Assembly: GCA_024529925.1 (NCBI GenBank)
Contig: JAFEUB010001050.1
Span: 521,001-585,000, forward strand
Length of the DNA stretch: 64,000 nt
Origin: Ophthalmolycus amberensis
Lineage: Eukaryota; Chordata; Actinopteri; Perciformes; Zoarcidae
Reading direction: 5' to 3'
Positions 26,871 to 39,800 of the stretch are shown here, piece by piece. The translations under genes and the position numbers were made by a program. Each line of letters starts with the position of its first letter. Position 1 is the first letter of the stretch. Under the pieces are notes generated by a model. That model saw only the letters and a list, made by a program, of their open reading frames with translations, did no database searches and was not told the origin of the DNA.

Positions 26871-28377
26871 GCACCAGGCCAAATCTCCATCAACCATTCC
26901 TCAACACTCCAAGCAACCGACGAAGGCTCGCTCTGGCCGAGGTGGGGGCCTAAGCTAGTGAAACTGAGTATAAAGTGATCAAATGTCGAAAGAACACCCA
27001 AAAAAGCAGTAGTAGCCACCTGTTGGACTGGGTTTGGAGCAGTGTGCATGCAGGTTGGTAGGTCCCAGGTTAAAACCGTGCAGCAGCTGGTGTTGTGTCT
27101 ATGAGCAGCCATGTATGAACACTTACCTGCTCCTCGCTGCATATTGCTCTGGATAGCAGCGTGAGCAGGAGAATGGAGCCGGGGTATCACCTACCATTCA
27201 GTTTAAACCGCATGCCGCTCTTGTACTCGCGATTTCTGAAGCGCTTTGAGTCGTGCGACACTCTCCAACATAATGTCGTGCCATGCCAGCTTTGAACCTA
27301 ATGCACAGGACTGCATTGAAATATTCATCTTTGCATCTCTCGTCATTTTGTGAGACATTCCTTTGTGTTTGACCTCCATTATCCCCAGAATAAAAGCATG
27401 TTGGTGACACTATGGGTCCACAGAGACATCCCCCCCTGCAGTGCACAGCTCTCCCTCCTTATAGAGGTGTTCTTCTTTCTCTCCTCTAGTTCCTCTTCGT
27501 ATTTCTTTTTTTTCCGGCTGTTATTGGTAGTGTGGGAGGAAGTGGCTGTAAAGGAGAATACAGAAGAACAAACCGAGACTTTGCTGCTACACGTCCATAT
27601 GCCCCACGGCCAGACTCACCTCGCCCCCTAGAGGGGGCAGAAACACCTGATTGATGTGGACTGAGTCCGAAACTCACACATACACACACTACGCAGCAAT
27701 CGAAAGCAATCCCATCTAAACCGCATCACATTCTACAAGCAAGTCTTTCCTCCCTTCCAGCATCTCTTTCCATCACAGTCCCTATTCGTAATATCGGATT
27801 ATTTTTTCATTTCAACAAATCATCGAAGGTGTCCTCTGAGCCAATTGAAGTCCCGAGACAATTGTGACTCGAATTGTGCCAATTGAATCACAATGTACTT
27901 GATATCTGGCAGGTGGTCTTAACGTTTTGTGTACTGAGTGGAGGTGGAAAAGACAGACCGGGGCCGACTAAGGGAGCGAGACAATTTCAGCCTCACCCCT
28001 TGGCAGCATCGACATCCCGCTACTTGTCACTTTTTACTTGACACCCCGTCCGCACACAGAGCACATAAACGCCTCGCCATTACCCACTCTGTTTTTCTTT
28101 ATAGACCAGGGAGAAAATGGAGGCAAAGAAAAGCAAACCCGAAGACGCGAGCGGTGATGAATAAAGCCCGTATTGTCGGCAGAGGAAGTGCATGTGCCAT
28201 TAATTAATCATCCCGCGTGTTTGTCTTTCCTGACGCTGCATCCTCTCCAAAAGCTGCCGTAAGAGAGAAAACAAAAATACATGAGGCGTTGAAGGAGGAA
28301 AATAAAGAGGCTTATTAGATCCATTTCCCTCTGCTAGTTTCCACTGGTTGGATGATATTGCGGTGATTGAAGAGAAT

Positions 28378-28414
<37 letters not shown>

Positions 28415-29959
28415 CTGTCTGAGTCTGTTTGTTTGTGTGTGTTTGCACCTGCAGGAGGTGATGACAAAATACTTAACATTATTACTGGCATTTATGAGTT
28501 TACTGAGCGACTGTCAATGCAGTCATCAGCGCTTAACTGATTTCCATCATTCACATTGAGGCCTTTATTTTCACTCATTAACCTGATGTTGCAACCGGGG
28601 AATGATTAAACATAAAACATGTATAGATAGAAAAAAAAAAAATGGGTGCATTTGCTTTGCGTGCTTCAGAGTGGAATTAAGAGAAGGGGAACTCTTTCAG
28701 CATCACGAAATCGGTTGTCGATCGCCTGCGATGCCGAGTTGAACAAAGAAAGGGTGGAGAGATGAGGAGGAGGAGGAAGACGGGGGTTCATTGGGGGAGG
28801 AATGGACAGAGGACAGGAGACGGTAGAAGGTTAAAGGGGGAGGAATGGTAGCCGTAATGGGGTTATTCGGTGGGGGTGGGGACTGTGCGAAGCATCGGAA
28901 GACACATACATACATACCTAGATAGTTTTTCGTAATGAGGCTATGGTGTGTGTGTATGTGTTGCGTGACTAATCGGTGCCAGCTACAATGAGTGACGGAG
29001 TGAAGGGCTGATCTCTTGGAGTCAGCCACATGCCCACTGACAGCACGCCCATAAGAGAAACACGCAAACATGCCTCCGACACGCAACGCACACGTCACCG
29101 ATGCACATGTGACATTTCTGCACGCCACGTCCGTGGAGGCTAATTGCATGTGTAGACACTCTGGCATGGTAGTAGGCAGGCCTTTTCTCTACAGCGGAGA
29201 GATCGCAGCATGTGTATAGCAGCGGTTGATGGAGCGTGACTCGTCGCTTGTGATATTTGTAGAACTGAAGTAGATGTTCCTACTCTTTTGAATATCAGAT
29301 GGCACAAAAGGAGCAGGAGAGTGGTGAGCTTTGTAAAGAATAAAGAACATCTCAGAGCCTCGTTTCAGTGCAAATAAGTCGTCCCAAAAGCACTAAATGC
29401 TGCGCTCTACCTCACGCTTGGTGTGCCAGTGAGCCTCTGCGTGTGCGTGCGGCCGTATCGTGTGAGAAGAATCCCGTAAAGTCATGAAATCCTCCTCTGT
29501 TTTGCCTCGTTAGACGGCCCCGCCACACAGACTAATACCTGGAGATCACGCAGTGCAAGAGGAGACTGATGCCATTAATGTGTCGGCCACATGTCTGCGT
29601 GCCGGTCCAACTCTTATCACTGCCGCATCAGACAGGCTTTTTGGTGGATTTAGAAGCTTTTGGAAATGCAATCATTGTTGTTATCGTCCTCAACTTTTCC
29701 TGTGTTGACATGGAAAGTCAAGAGTTAGATGTGTGCTTGATTTTATGTTCCAGACCTTGAATGCAGCAGATATGAGCACATGTCCCTGCATGTATAAGGT
29801 TAATGAAATGAAGGACTGGGTTTGTGTTTGTGGCTGCTCTTTTCATCTCCACCTGCACTTGTAACCACAGTTTGCTCAGTGCTTTTAGTTTTTGTTGTTT
29901 TAACATAAATATGCCCCTCGTTCCAGCCAATTGACTCTTTTCTTTTTCTTTTTTTACAG
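26871..29959. other. Non-coding region between the GC-rich block and the first visible ahrr exon
   Basis: Ordinary AT-balanced sequence with a (TG)n repeat at 28379-28412 and a CT/GA-biased stretch around 28740-28880. No exon recognised. A long T-rich tract (29936-29957) precedes the ahrr acceptor at 29959. Confidence 0.6.
28379..28412. repeat. (GT)n microsatellite
   Basis: About 17 uninterrupted units. Confidence 0.95.
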
Positions 29960-30078
29960 CAAACCATGAGAAGCCCTCCAGGAAGCAGAGTATCAGCACT
30001 GCATCCTCAAACCCTGAACCCAGGAAAGAGAGCCTTCCACTGGCCACCACAGTCAATGAAAGCAGCCTCCTCCTGGAA
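29960..30078 (+). CDS. ahrr: ahrr exon: linker between bHLH and PAS-A
   Basis: The acceptor is tttttacag and the donor GAA|gtaaga. Two bases complete a codon from the missing upstream exon, then 39 codons follow, starting NHEKPSRKQS and ending NESSLLLE. The HEKPSRK motif is the conserved junction just after the AHRR bHLH second helix. The exon ends in phase 0 and joins directly to SLTGFALV of the next exon, giving the family sequence LLLESLTGFALVV. Confidence 0.92.
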
Positions 30079-30463
30079 GTAAGAAACCACATGGCTGTTG
30101 TCTGTATGTGTGGAATAACTCTGTGAACAGAAAGTATTATGTGTGCGTACGTATGCCATCCTAAGTATATTTCAATGATATCACTTTTCACCATGCTGCC
30201 TTCAAAACGTTTTTGGTTGTACCCGCGATTAAAATACTAGCTAGCTTTCATTCGCATCAGTCAGGAGAGCATGTGTGACTGAGTGAGTTGGGGAGGGGGG
30301 GGGGGGGGGGCTCTTGTGTGTGCATGCGTGTGTGCCCTTCGCCCTTTGCCCTGACCTCCTTTGCAGAGCTGTGGTGTTGCGTGGCATACAGGTGAGGCGG
30401 GAGTGTCAGAGCTGATGGAGGAGGTGGGGACTCACACATGCTGGCGGCTTTAGCAGCCAGTCA

Positions 30464-30517
<54 letters not shown>

Positions 30518-33500
30518 CTCTGTCTGGATGCATGTAGTCGTGTGTGAAAGTGAGCAGAAGAGAGTGAGAAGAACACACCAAGCCTGACAACATTAATCAG
30601 AGCAAATCGAAGATTTGTTTTTTGTCGGTTGACCTCAGACCTTTAATCAGACAGAATAAGATTATCATACGTGCATATAGTTCAGGGTATGACACGTCGT
30701 GTCTTTTACATGATACCAGGACACCCAGTCGAACTTGGCTATGACCAATAACGCACACGATGGATGTTCTTAATATATGTTACATAAAAGTTGAAAATAT
30801 GTCGTTAGATTCCTAGAGAGGCGAATGTTTCTCTTGAAGGCATCCGAGCAGACAGGATGTCGTAGTCAGACACAGGCAGCAGCACGCTACGTGGGAATTT
30901 CATTTAGCATCAGATCATTGCTACGCACTCAATACCTTAATGGATGTCTGTCGAACAACAAACCACACTGATCGTCGGCCAACAACTGCGTGCGCACACG
31001 CACAGGGGCGAGCTGATCCACTGATGCTTCTGTTAACGTGTTGGGTTGTCTCAACAAAAGGATAGATTGGCCGTAGCGATGGGCCGCCTCCCGTTGCGTG
31101 ACTCAACCTGCACCGGGGCCGCACAGCAAACTGTGCATTAGTTGTTACGGGGATGGGATCCCAAGAGAGGGGCAGGCGGATATGTGTGTTTGTTTGACGC
31201 GTACATTTTTCATGCTTGTGTATGTTTGTGTATCCATTTTGGAGGTTGATTCTCATAAGAAACATACACCATATATTGTATGTTTTATTGTATAGATTGT
31301 ATTTAGAATTTTGTATTTTTTTATGTTTATACAATATATGTTATATAAAATGTCGAATATCAAAATTTCAAGAGCCAACTTGCTGATGCAATCCATCCAA
31401 TAGTTGTCGAGACATTTAAGTCAGAACCAAAAATGTCAGCCTCATTGTGGCGCTAGAGGAAAAGTCAGGGAATCACCAAAGTCAGTAGGGATCATCCTCT
31501 GGGGACCATACATATCTCTACCAATTTTCATGGCAGTTCACGTGGTACTTGTAGTGATATCTGCCTTCCCTAGAGCCACACCGCTAGCTGTAATGCGTTT
31601 CTGATGTGTGACTGCGGTCTCACTCATTGGCTGATATCCAGCATTTTTTTTCCAGACATCATTCAATATATCAGAACCCCATATTATGCTAACCTTCGTA
31701 TGTGTGTGAAGGATATGGTTTCCTGATGGAAGAAGGTCTGCATGTTTGTCATGACCTCATCATCACTGCTTTCATCTCGCTGTGACAGCGAGACCGAAGG
31801 AAAAACCAAAGGAACTCTGTCGAAACAATGAGACACGGCTGCCCCGCCACCATCACCACCACCTCCTCCCATGCTTCCAAATCCAGTGAACTAATATTAT
31901 ATTTTGGGCTCTGCGTGCAAAGCGCCTCTTACGATTTGTAAGTCAAAGCTTTTAGTCTCCCTGGGGCGGTTACGGGAGCCGGGGGCGTCGTAGTTGCAGA
32001 TATGTGGCGGAGCAGGCCAGCAGCAGGTGCCTGTTTCCATTACCTAAAGGCTTTAGTATGCGGGGAAGTGAGAGAAATGTGAATGGAGGAAACACACAAA
32101 AATAGCATGCAGCACAGTGCAGCTAATACGAGTACAGTATTTCTTTCTTTAGTATAACTATTTTCTTATTCCAAAATAGAGGTATAAAGGTCTCTCTCTA
32201 GGTCTTTAGCTTGGTTGTTTTTCATAAAGAAAATAGAATAATGATTATTTAAGAAGTAGAGGCATTTTTCTACATTGTAAATGCCTCTCTTATTCCAACA
32301 TAAATGATGGGTGTTCCATTATGTCAAAAATAAATGCACTGTATTCAGCTATAATATATTTGTCATTCCGTCTTGGAAAGCCAGTTATTACAGTAATCAA
32401 CTCTAAAAAAACGTAGTGTTTTTGCCTTCACACAGTCTGTCAGGTCTCAAGTCCAAGGCCTATTTGTTCTCTGAAAAATAAAAAAAGCCCTTTCGAAAGA
32501 AAATGCAGAAAATTTACTGTGGCATTTCATTGGCTTCGACGAGGAATGGAGAAAGGTGAACGGGCTAAACAAACTAAATGAACCCAACATGTAAATGTTT
32601 GCCTTTTTATGGCCTTGTTGGACCTCATAAAGGCAACATCACATCCAAGTATATTCAGACTGTTTACATGTCCATTTTAGAAACTATTGCTCTGTTCACA
32701 GACGGACAGGTGTCGCAGTCTGTCATGCAGGTCGGGCTGGAGCGTGCATGCGGGGAGCTGAGCATTACTCTGCTCGCTAAGGCAATCAGATCAATGTTAG
32801 GAGAAAGTGAGGGAGTGAGTGTGAATTTAGAGGCCACAGGGAGATATATGCCACATTGAACACACACACACACACACACACACACAAGGGGAAGACCTGC
32901 ATAGTCTCGCAGTAAAATAGAGATGACAGACTCTGGCAGCAGCAGTCACGCAAGTCAAGTAGCTTTGCAGTTGTCACGCTATCACAGCTGTGCACAACAC
33001 ACATGCACACTGAAAGACTCTTCCGCATCTCCTTCCCTTGTTTTCCTTTTTTTTCCCCTCTCCACCTCCATCTGCCCTCCCCTCCTCATTTGACTGAAGC
33101 CAGTTATGTATTTATTGAAATTTTCTCTTTAATCAACACTTGTCTCTGTGAGCTGTGCCGGCCAAACACATTATGTGTGTATGTGTGTGTGTGAGTCTGT
33201 GTTTGTGTTTGTGTCTGGAGTTTCTCTGCTTTTAATCAACGTGTTTGGTATCACAAATCAAAGCATGTTAGCAGTCAAACGGAATTAATTATCAAAGTTT
33301 CTGATGAAATACATAAATTTAAAAGGGGAGAAAATTGGTGTGTCTGTCATCCTCAAGTTGACTGCTTTAAAAATACCACGAATTGAAATACCGCCAGAAA
33401 ATATTCTAAAAAGTTTTATTTGGCCCACTCACTTCCATAGCCATCTGTCTTTTATTCCTGCTCCAGTGTCCAGTATTATTCAATTTTTTGTTCCATTATT

Positions 33501-33809
33501 ACCGTTATTTGCTGTTCTGATAATTATGGAAAGAATGATATAAATGTGCTATAAAAAGTCTGGCTTGAGTCAAATCCTGGCTGCGTAAAATAAATGTACA
33601 GTAATGGCTGTGACCACAGTTGGGTCGTAAATAAAAAAACATTTGACTCTGTTGTGTTTCTGCTGGGTGCAATCATGCCATCTAAAGCTAGCTTTGCAAA
33701 GACGCCACCGATTAAATCCAGTTGTTTGTGTTTGTCAATTATGTATTTGTTGCACTTGAGTTTATTTGCTGCATGAGTTGCCCTGAGTCACTGCTTATTC
33801 CTGTCTCTC

Positions 33810-33846
<37 letters not shown>

Positions 33847-36800
33847 AGTCTCTTACAGGCTTTGCCTTGGTAGTGAGCAGTGATGGGATGGTATTTTATG
33901 CCTCTTCAACCATTGTGGACTATCTGGGATTTCATCAGGTGAGTTAAATGTCTCAAATATATTTTACACATACAAAGCTGAACAAAACATGTATCAACTG
34001 ACAGACTAGTTGGCAGCATCATCTTCAACTGCAACATTTCCCTGAGACAGTAGGTGTGTTGTACTCAGCCGGTGTTTTTTAGGAACCCAATTTATCATGT
34101 TTTTGACTAATTGTCAGTCATCCAATGTCCTCCTGCCTGAGGCCGAGGTAACCTGAATCCATGAAACTATTTCAGGAATTTAGGCACCTGACAGCAAACA
34201 CAGCCAGTATGAAAAATGCTAAAACAATGGTAATATTGATCAATTTCTTGTTGTGGTCTTGTTGTCTGATGAATATACAGTTTTAGGTCATATTGATATA
34301 ATAATCATACTAATTAATATGTTATATCTCAACCTCCGCTGTTTGGACAGGAAGTTACTGCTCCCCACCAAGAGATATTCTGTCCGGCACATTACCATAC
34401 AATTGCAAATAGTTGTGTTTCTGTACAGATAAAAGAGACGTTAATTAGTGAGCTTTAGAGGTGCTGGTAGGTGGATTTTCATTTGAAGATCTTGATTCCA
34501 GTCCTTATGCTAGACTAAGCTAAGCAGTTGCTAGCTTCTTATTTACAGTACAGTCATGTAAATGGTATGATCTTCTAATCTCATCCTCTCTCTCTTATTT
34601 ACCAAAAAGAGTTCTTTAATAGCTTGGATGCATTATAAAATAAATTTAGAATCAAACAGGTGTCATCATTTACATTATAAGAGATATGCAACACCTAGTT
34701 ATATACATTTTTCAAAAGGTAAGCTAATAAATCCACTCGTGGGAAGCCTCTCGTGTTGCCCCTTCTCAAAGTCAACAAGTGTCAGAGGTCTCCGCCATCA
34801 TTCAGAAAGTTCACTATTTCACTTTTTCACCCGCAGACGATGTTTTCTCTTCCATCCATCCCCTTCTACTTTCTTTCCTTCCCATGCTACAGCTAATGAG
34901 TCAGAGTAAAAGTCTCTCTTTCAGTCTGCCTGATAACTCTATCTAGAGGGGCAGACTGAACCCTTTAAGTCACAGCTAAGAGGCCACAGGAAGGTGAAGA
35001 CCCCCGTTTCACCCTGAGATACACACTGTGGGTGTCGGTGTGTGTGCGGGCACTGATAAGTCACCAACGGTTTAGCTTCCTTCCTCTCCGGCAGCTATAC
35101 CCAGCCAGTCATTAATTATGGATGATGTCAACACAGGCTTGCCTGTACTGCGATGCTAAAATCATCTCCCTCCTTCAAAACCATGAATAAAGTGCTTTTC
35201 ACTGTTAAAATCCCTCCTTTGCCCTCATGTCTGCTCACACACACACACCTACACGCACACACACACAGCACATTGACACTTTGGGGGTGGAAATTATTCT
35301 GCTACAGCGCGCCCACTTGGCTTACAAGCAGACCGGGGCAGTAACCCAGCGCCATGAAATCGACATGCGAACCACAGCGGTCTGAAAGATCCTGCCACAG
35401 CGTGTGTCTGTGCGTGTGTGTGTGTGTGTGTGAGCAGGGTGGCATGGGAGCAAGTGGAGACAGACAAAGGAAATTAAAACCGTCAAGTGCATAAAATGTG
35501 TGTGTATGCATGTGTAAAATAAAAAGGAAATATGTAGTATATATAGTTCATATTTAAGACTACCAGCTATGCTATGCTAACGGCTCTGCGAAGCTACAGA
35601 CAGGAACAGCGTCGTTTTGAGCTAAACGCTAACATCAACATGCTAACATGCTCACAATATCAATGCTAACATGGTGAAGATAAACAGGTCAAATGTTTAC
35701 AGTGTTCACCATCCTAGTGCAGCCTGTTAGCATGCTAACATTTGCTATTTCGTACGAAACACAAAGTACAGTTGAGGCTGTGTGATAAGTTTGGAGGTAC
35801 TGGACAAAGTGAAGTTTTAAACTAGTGGTGCTGGATGAAAAATCAGGGGATTTCCTCCGGGGACCTTGTATTTCTGTACAAAATTTTATCGCAATCCATC
35901 CGATATTTGTTGAGATATTTCAGTGTCAAATTCAATCAAAATTCACCAAGTCACACCAATACAACCACACAATGTCTTTTTATTTTACAGAACATAGCAG
36001 TAACAGTAATGTAAGTTCTGTTCATACTGCCAATTGTTCATCAATATGTGTGAGTTAACAAATGCAAAAACATACTCAAAAGAAAGAGCCAAAGCAGTTT
36101 GTGTGATATGCTCATGTTTGACCAGAGTCAGACGATCACTGTTTATCTATACATCAAATTAAAATCATGTAGTTCTCTGTACTGAAATACAGGTGACTTT
36201 AAATACAAACTGTTCTATATGAGAAACCGAAGAATGAATGAGTTGTTGACAGTCTGTCCTTGCAGTACATAAAAGAAGTACTCACGGATCACCATGTTAT
36301 ATTTCAGAGACTGTCCCCAAAACATTCTCTGAGCCTTTCCCACATTTCTCGCAAATAAGCTATTGGTTGTTTTTAAGTCACATAGTTTGCCTCTAAGGCC
36401 TTGACAACATGTCACATAATTCTGAGCCCACAATTGTAGTCAGAAGGACACTTATCCCTAATATACCACAGGAAAAAAAGAAAAGAGAACGCTTCACTAA
36501 GTAACACCACAAGAAAGCCCCGGAGAAGAGCAGAAAACCTCCACTGGCCTTTGATCCCATTTGTTAGCCTTTGAAGGTCATTGAAAATATCACTTATTCT
36601 CTTTTCTTTTCCCCCTCTTCTTTTCCTCCCTGCATTTTTTACGAGAAACATAAACAATAGTCACTCGATCCGTCTGTCTGCCTGACTGCCGGTAGGGAAC
36701 CAAAACCACAGGCCGAAGAGCCCGCCAAAGACGGTGGGAACAGATTGTGTTTTCAGAGGCAGGCGATCAAAAACCCTCGCGTGCCACCAGTGTGGAAATT

Positions 36801-39800
36801 ATGGAGAGAGTGCAGGGAGGAGGGAAGAGGAGAAGGTTGAACGTTTTAGTGAGGAATCTGTCATGGAATGACAGAAAGCAAAGCTATTGCTGGAAAAGAG
36901 CGAGAGGCATGACGAGAGTGGGCTGGAACCCCGCTCACTCTGTGTGTGCGTGTGTGTGTGGATGGGGAGGGCAAGCTGGGCTGGACTGCTGTTCGAGAGC
37001 CGGTGTCACGCGATGTTTGACAAACACAGCTGCCCTCGCTGGCCCTACAGCGGCCCTTAGACTGTTACAGTACTAAGTAAATGCTCATCTGTGTGTGTGT
37101 GTATGTGCAGAACACATATCTATTGATGCAGTGTGCATGTACTGTATGTTTCCGGGGACTTTGTGTGTACAGTATGGTCCTTATGAGTGTATCGGGGGAA
37201 GTTACCATGCTCCCTGGGAATCCTGAGGCAGGCTGAGTGTATCAGAGCAGCAATAGCAGGAATCCCCCGTCTAAACAGCGTCCACCAGCTGCACTGATGG
37301 CAGCACAATGCAGCCCAAAGTCAGTCTGTTGCAATCTCATGTTTCTGAAGACTTTTATGAGATGACAAAACAAAGAGTCTAAAACTGGAAATGTCCTTTC
37401 CTTGACAAACGTACTAAATGCCGTTCAATTTTCCCCGGCAGACTGACGTGATGCACCAGAATGTGTTTGACTACATCCACGTAGACGACCGCCAGGAGTT
37501 CAGACGCCAGCTCCACTGGGCCATGTGTCCTCCGCAGGGGAATTCGGCACACCAGGACGGCCAGCTAGCTGCAGGGACCGGTGGGTAGCTTACTGGGAAG
37601 GGATGAACCAGTTCCCTTGGGCAAACTGTTGGGTTGAAATGTGGATATGGGTTTGATCACAGACATTCTTTGTTACATTTTTTTAATTTTGAAGTTCTGC
37701 TCGTTACTCTTGAGATCTAGAGTATGTCTATCTCCCATTGTAGGTTTGACACAACATTTGCAGTTGAAATTAAACTCTTCTTCTTCACCTCCTCCATCTT
37801 TCTCCATTACATTTCAGGTGAGGACTTTGTAGTGAGCAGCCTGTTCCATTCTCCGGAGGCAGGGGGAGTTCCTCCTGAGTTCTCCTGCTTTCTCAACAGG
37901 TGTTTCATTGCCAGAGTCCGATGCCTCTTGGACAGCACCTCCGGATTCTTGGTGAGTGGTCGGAACAGTTAGTTTTCAATTAACGCATTAACGTTTAGTA
38001 AACGTTAATGCAGTTAAAACGGTTTACGTAGAAAAGTGCAGAGATATGCAATGAAAATTAAACCATGGAGTAATTGTTGCCCACTTTCTGGGAGAAGACC
38101 CAGGCCTATAAAAAGTATTATGACCCGTTCTTTACAGCAAAACTTATTTTTTAATTGTAGTGCGTACAGTTATATATAGTTGTATTATGAGGTAATTGGG
38201 TGCCTGGACACAGCAGCAGAATAGGAGCCTGGTTCATCTGTCGGGGCTGTGACTAGAGTGGTTTGGAGAACAGCAGTGGAAAAGTTCAGGGCCATGATGA
38301 CAAAGTAATAAGCATACGGGTTTGGACCAGTTCATCAGGGTCATTAAAGTTCACTGTCACCAAGTCTGCTCTGGCTGCACAGACATTTTAGAAGGCCGAT
38401 TTATTCTGGAAGCCTTTATAGCCAAGTAGTGAGCAAATGGTGAGATGCTTTCCTGATCAGCCAACATAATTGCAGGCACACAAAATATTAATGTAATGCA
38501 TGTTTTATTGAACATATCTGCTCGCCAGAAGCTTAATAGATGGCAGGTGGGTCTTTGGTCCAGACTGAAATATCTCAACAACTAATTTGCTAATTAGCAA
38601 ATGTTAGCATGCTAACAGACTGGAAGCGGACCGCTAAACGACCCTTAAATTATCTGCTAAATAGGCCAATTATGTGCTAAACATCAGCATGCTAGCATTA
38701 TGAGCATGTTAGCATGATGATGTTAGCATTTAGCTCAAAGCACTGCTGTACAGCCTCAAAGAGCTTCCAGCTCAGCTGTAGATGCTTAGTCTTGTTTAAA
38801 TACTAATGTGGTTCCCAGTGTGTGTATGGTTCTTTTTATTAAAGATGACATAAAGACACAGTGTCTCGACTGTATAGTAGGCTACACTGTGTTTCAGTAC
38901 AAGTCGACACTTCCCAATGTTTCCTGGAATCAAATTGAAAACCAGTTTAAAGAGAAATATAACAAATGCAAAAGAAGACAAGTAAATGTGAACTTTCAAG
39001 GGAAATGAATAAAAATAACATGTAAGACGTTTGGAAGAGCATAGCCTAAAGATCATGTGTTCAAACCAGTAAATTCTTCTTCTCTTCTCTCCCAGACTAT
39101 GCAGTTCCAGGGTCGGTTGAAGTTCCTCCACGGTCAGAAAAAGAAGTCAGCCTCCGGGGCTCTGATGCCTCCCCAGCTGGCTTTATTCTGCATAGGTGTA
39201 CCCCTTCTACTGCCCTCCATCACTGAGATGAAAATGAAGAACATGTTAATGCGGGGAAAGAACAAGGGAGGAGGTGAAGGGATGATCTCCTCACTGGAGC
39301 ATGGGTGAGAGAACCCGTACAGTCCATGAGCGTCATCCTTGCAACGTTAACCAAAGTTAAAGGAATGATGTATATTCACACTGTGTCTTAGTGTAAAGCC
39401 ACTGATTGTTTTAATGGGGGTGCTATACTGTAATTAAAGGTCAAGCTTTTCAACACAAACTTGATATCTCAGACACCTTTGGTCCTTTGATGCATTTTGG
39501 CAGCTTGTTATCTCCTCTGGAGATTACACTGATTTGCCTGATGGGGGTGCTAGAAGAAAAGGTCAAAACTATAAACATCAAAAGGCCACATCCGCTACAT
39601 CAGAACTGCCCTCATAATTCATAAGGGCCAATATGTTTACTTTGGTAAATAAGTAAAATCATACTTCGTGACTACCTTGAGTGAGATCCATGAGGCAGCA
39701 GTACACAAACATATTCAAACACTCTAACAGTGTTAGAGTGATGAAAAATGGGCATCAGTCCTCGTGTATTATTCATTCTTTAAATCATTTCCAAGATATA

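Larger units (their letters stand above)
24846..26900 (+). mobile_element. GC-rich block, possible retroelement remnant of unknown class
   Basis: Base composition changes sharply to C-rich and CpG-rich on the plus strand. A TATA-like ctataaata (about 24893-24901) lies near the left edge. The block has several C-rich reading frames of 80-190 codons, all low complexity (Pro, Ser, Arg, Thr) with no protease, polymerase or integrase motif that I recognise. The centre is a hairpin minisatellite. The abrupt edges, the TATA-like start and the lack of host exon features suggest an inserted element, but no terminal repeats or target duplication were found. Confidence 0.4.
30079..33848 (+). other. ahrr: ahrr intron
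   Basis: Contains a G16 run (30295-30310), a (TG)n repeat (30466-30510), a dispersed-repeat fragment (31370-31605), a (CA)n repeat (32861-32886) and the TG tract at the 3' splice site. No other exon seen. Confidence 0.8.

Noticed and set aside
27618..27640. gccccctagagggggcag as a CTCF site
   Set aside because: The right half fits but the left half fits only with an inserted base; too weak to list.
39030..39072. tRNA-like B-box word (gttcaaacc)
   Set aside because: No matching A box or cloverleaf at the right distance.
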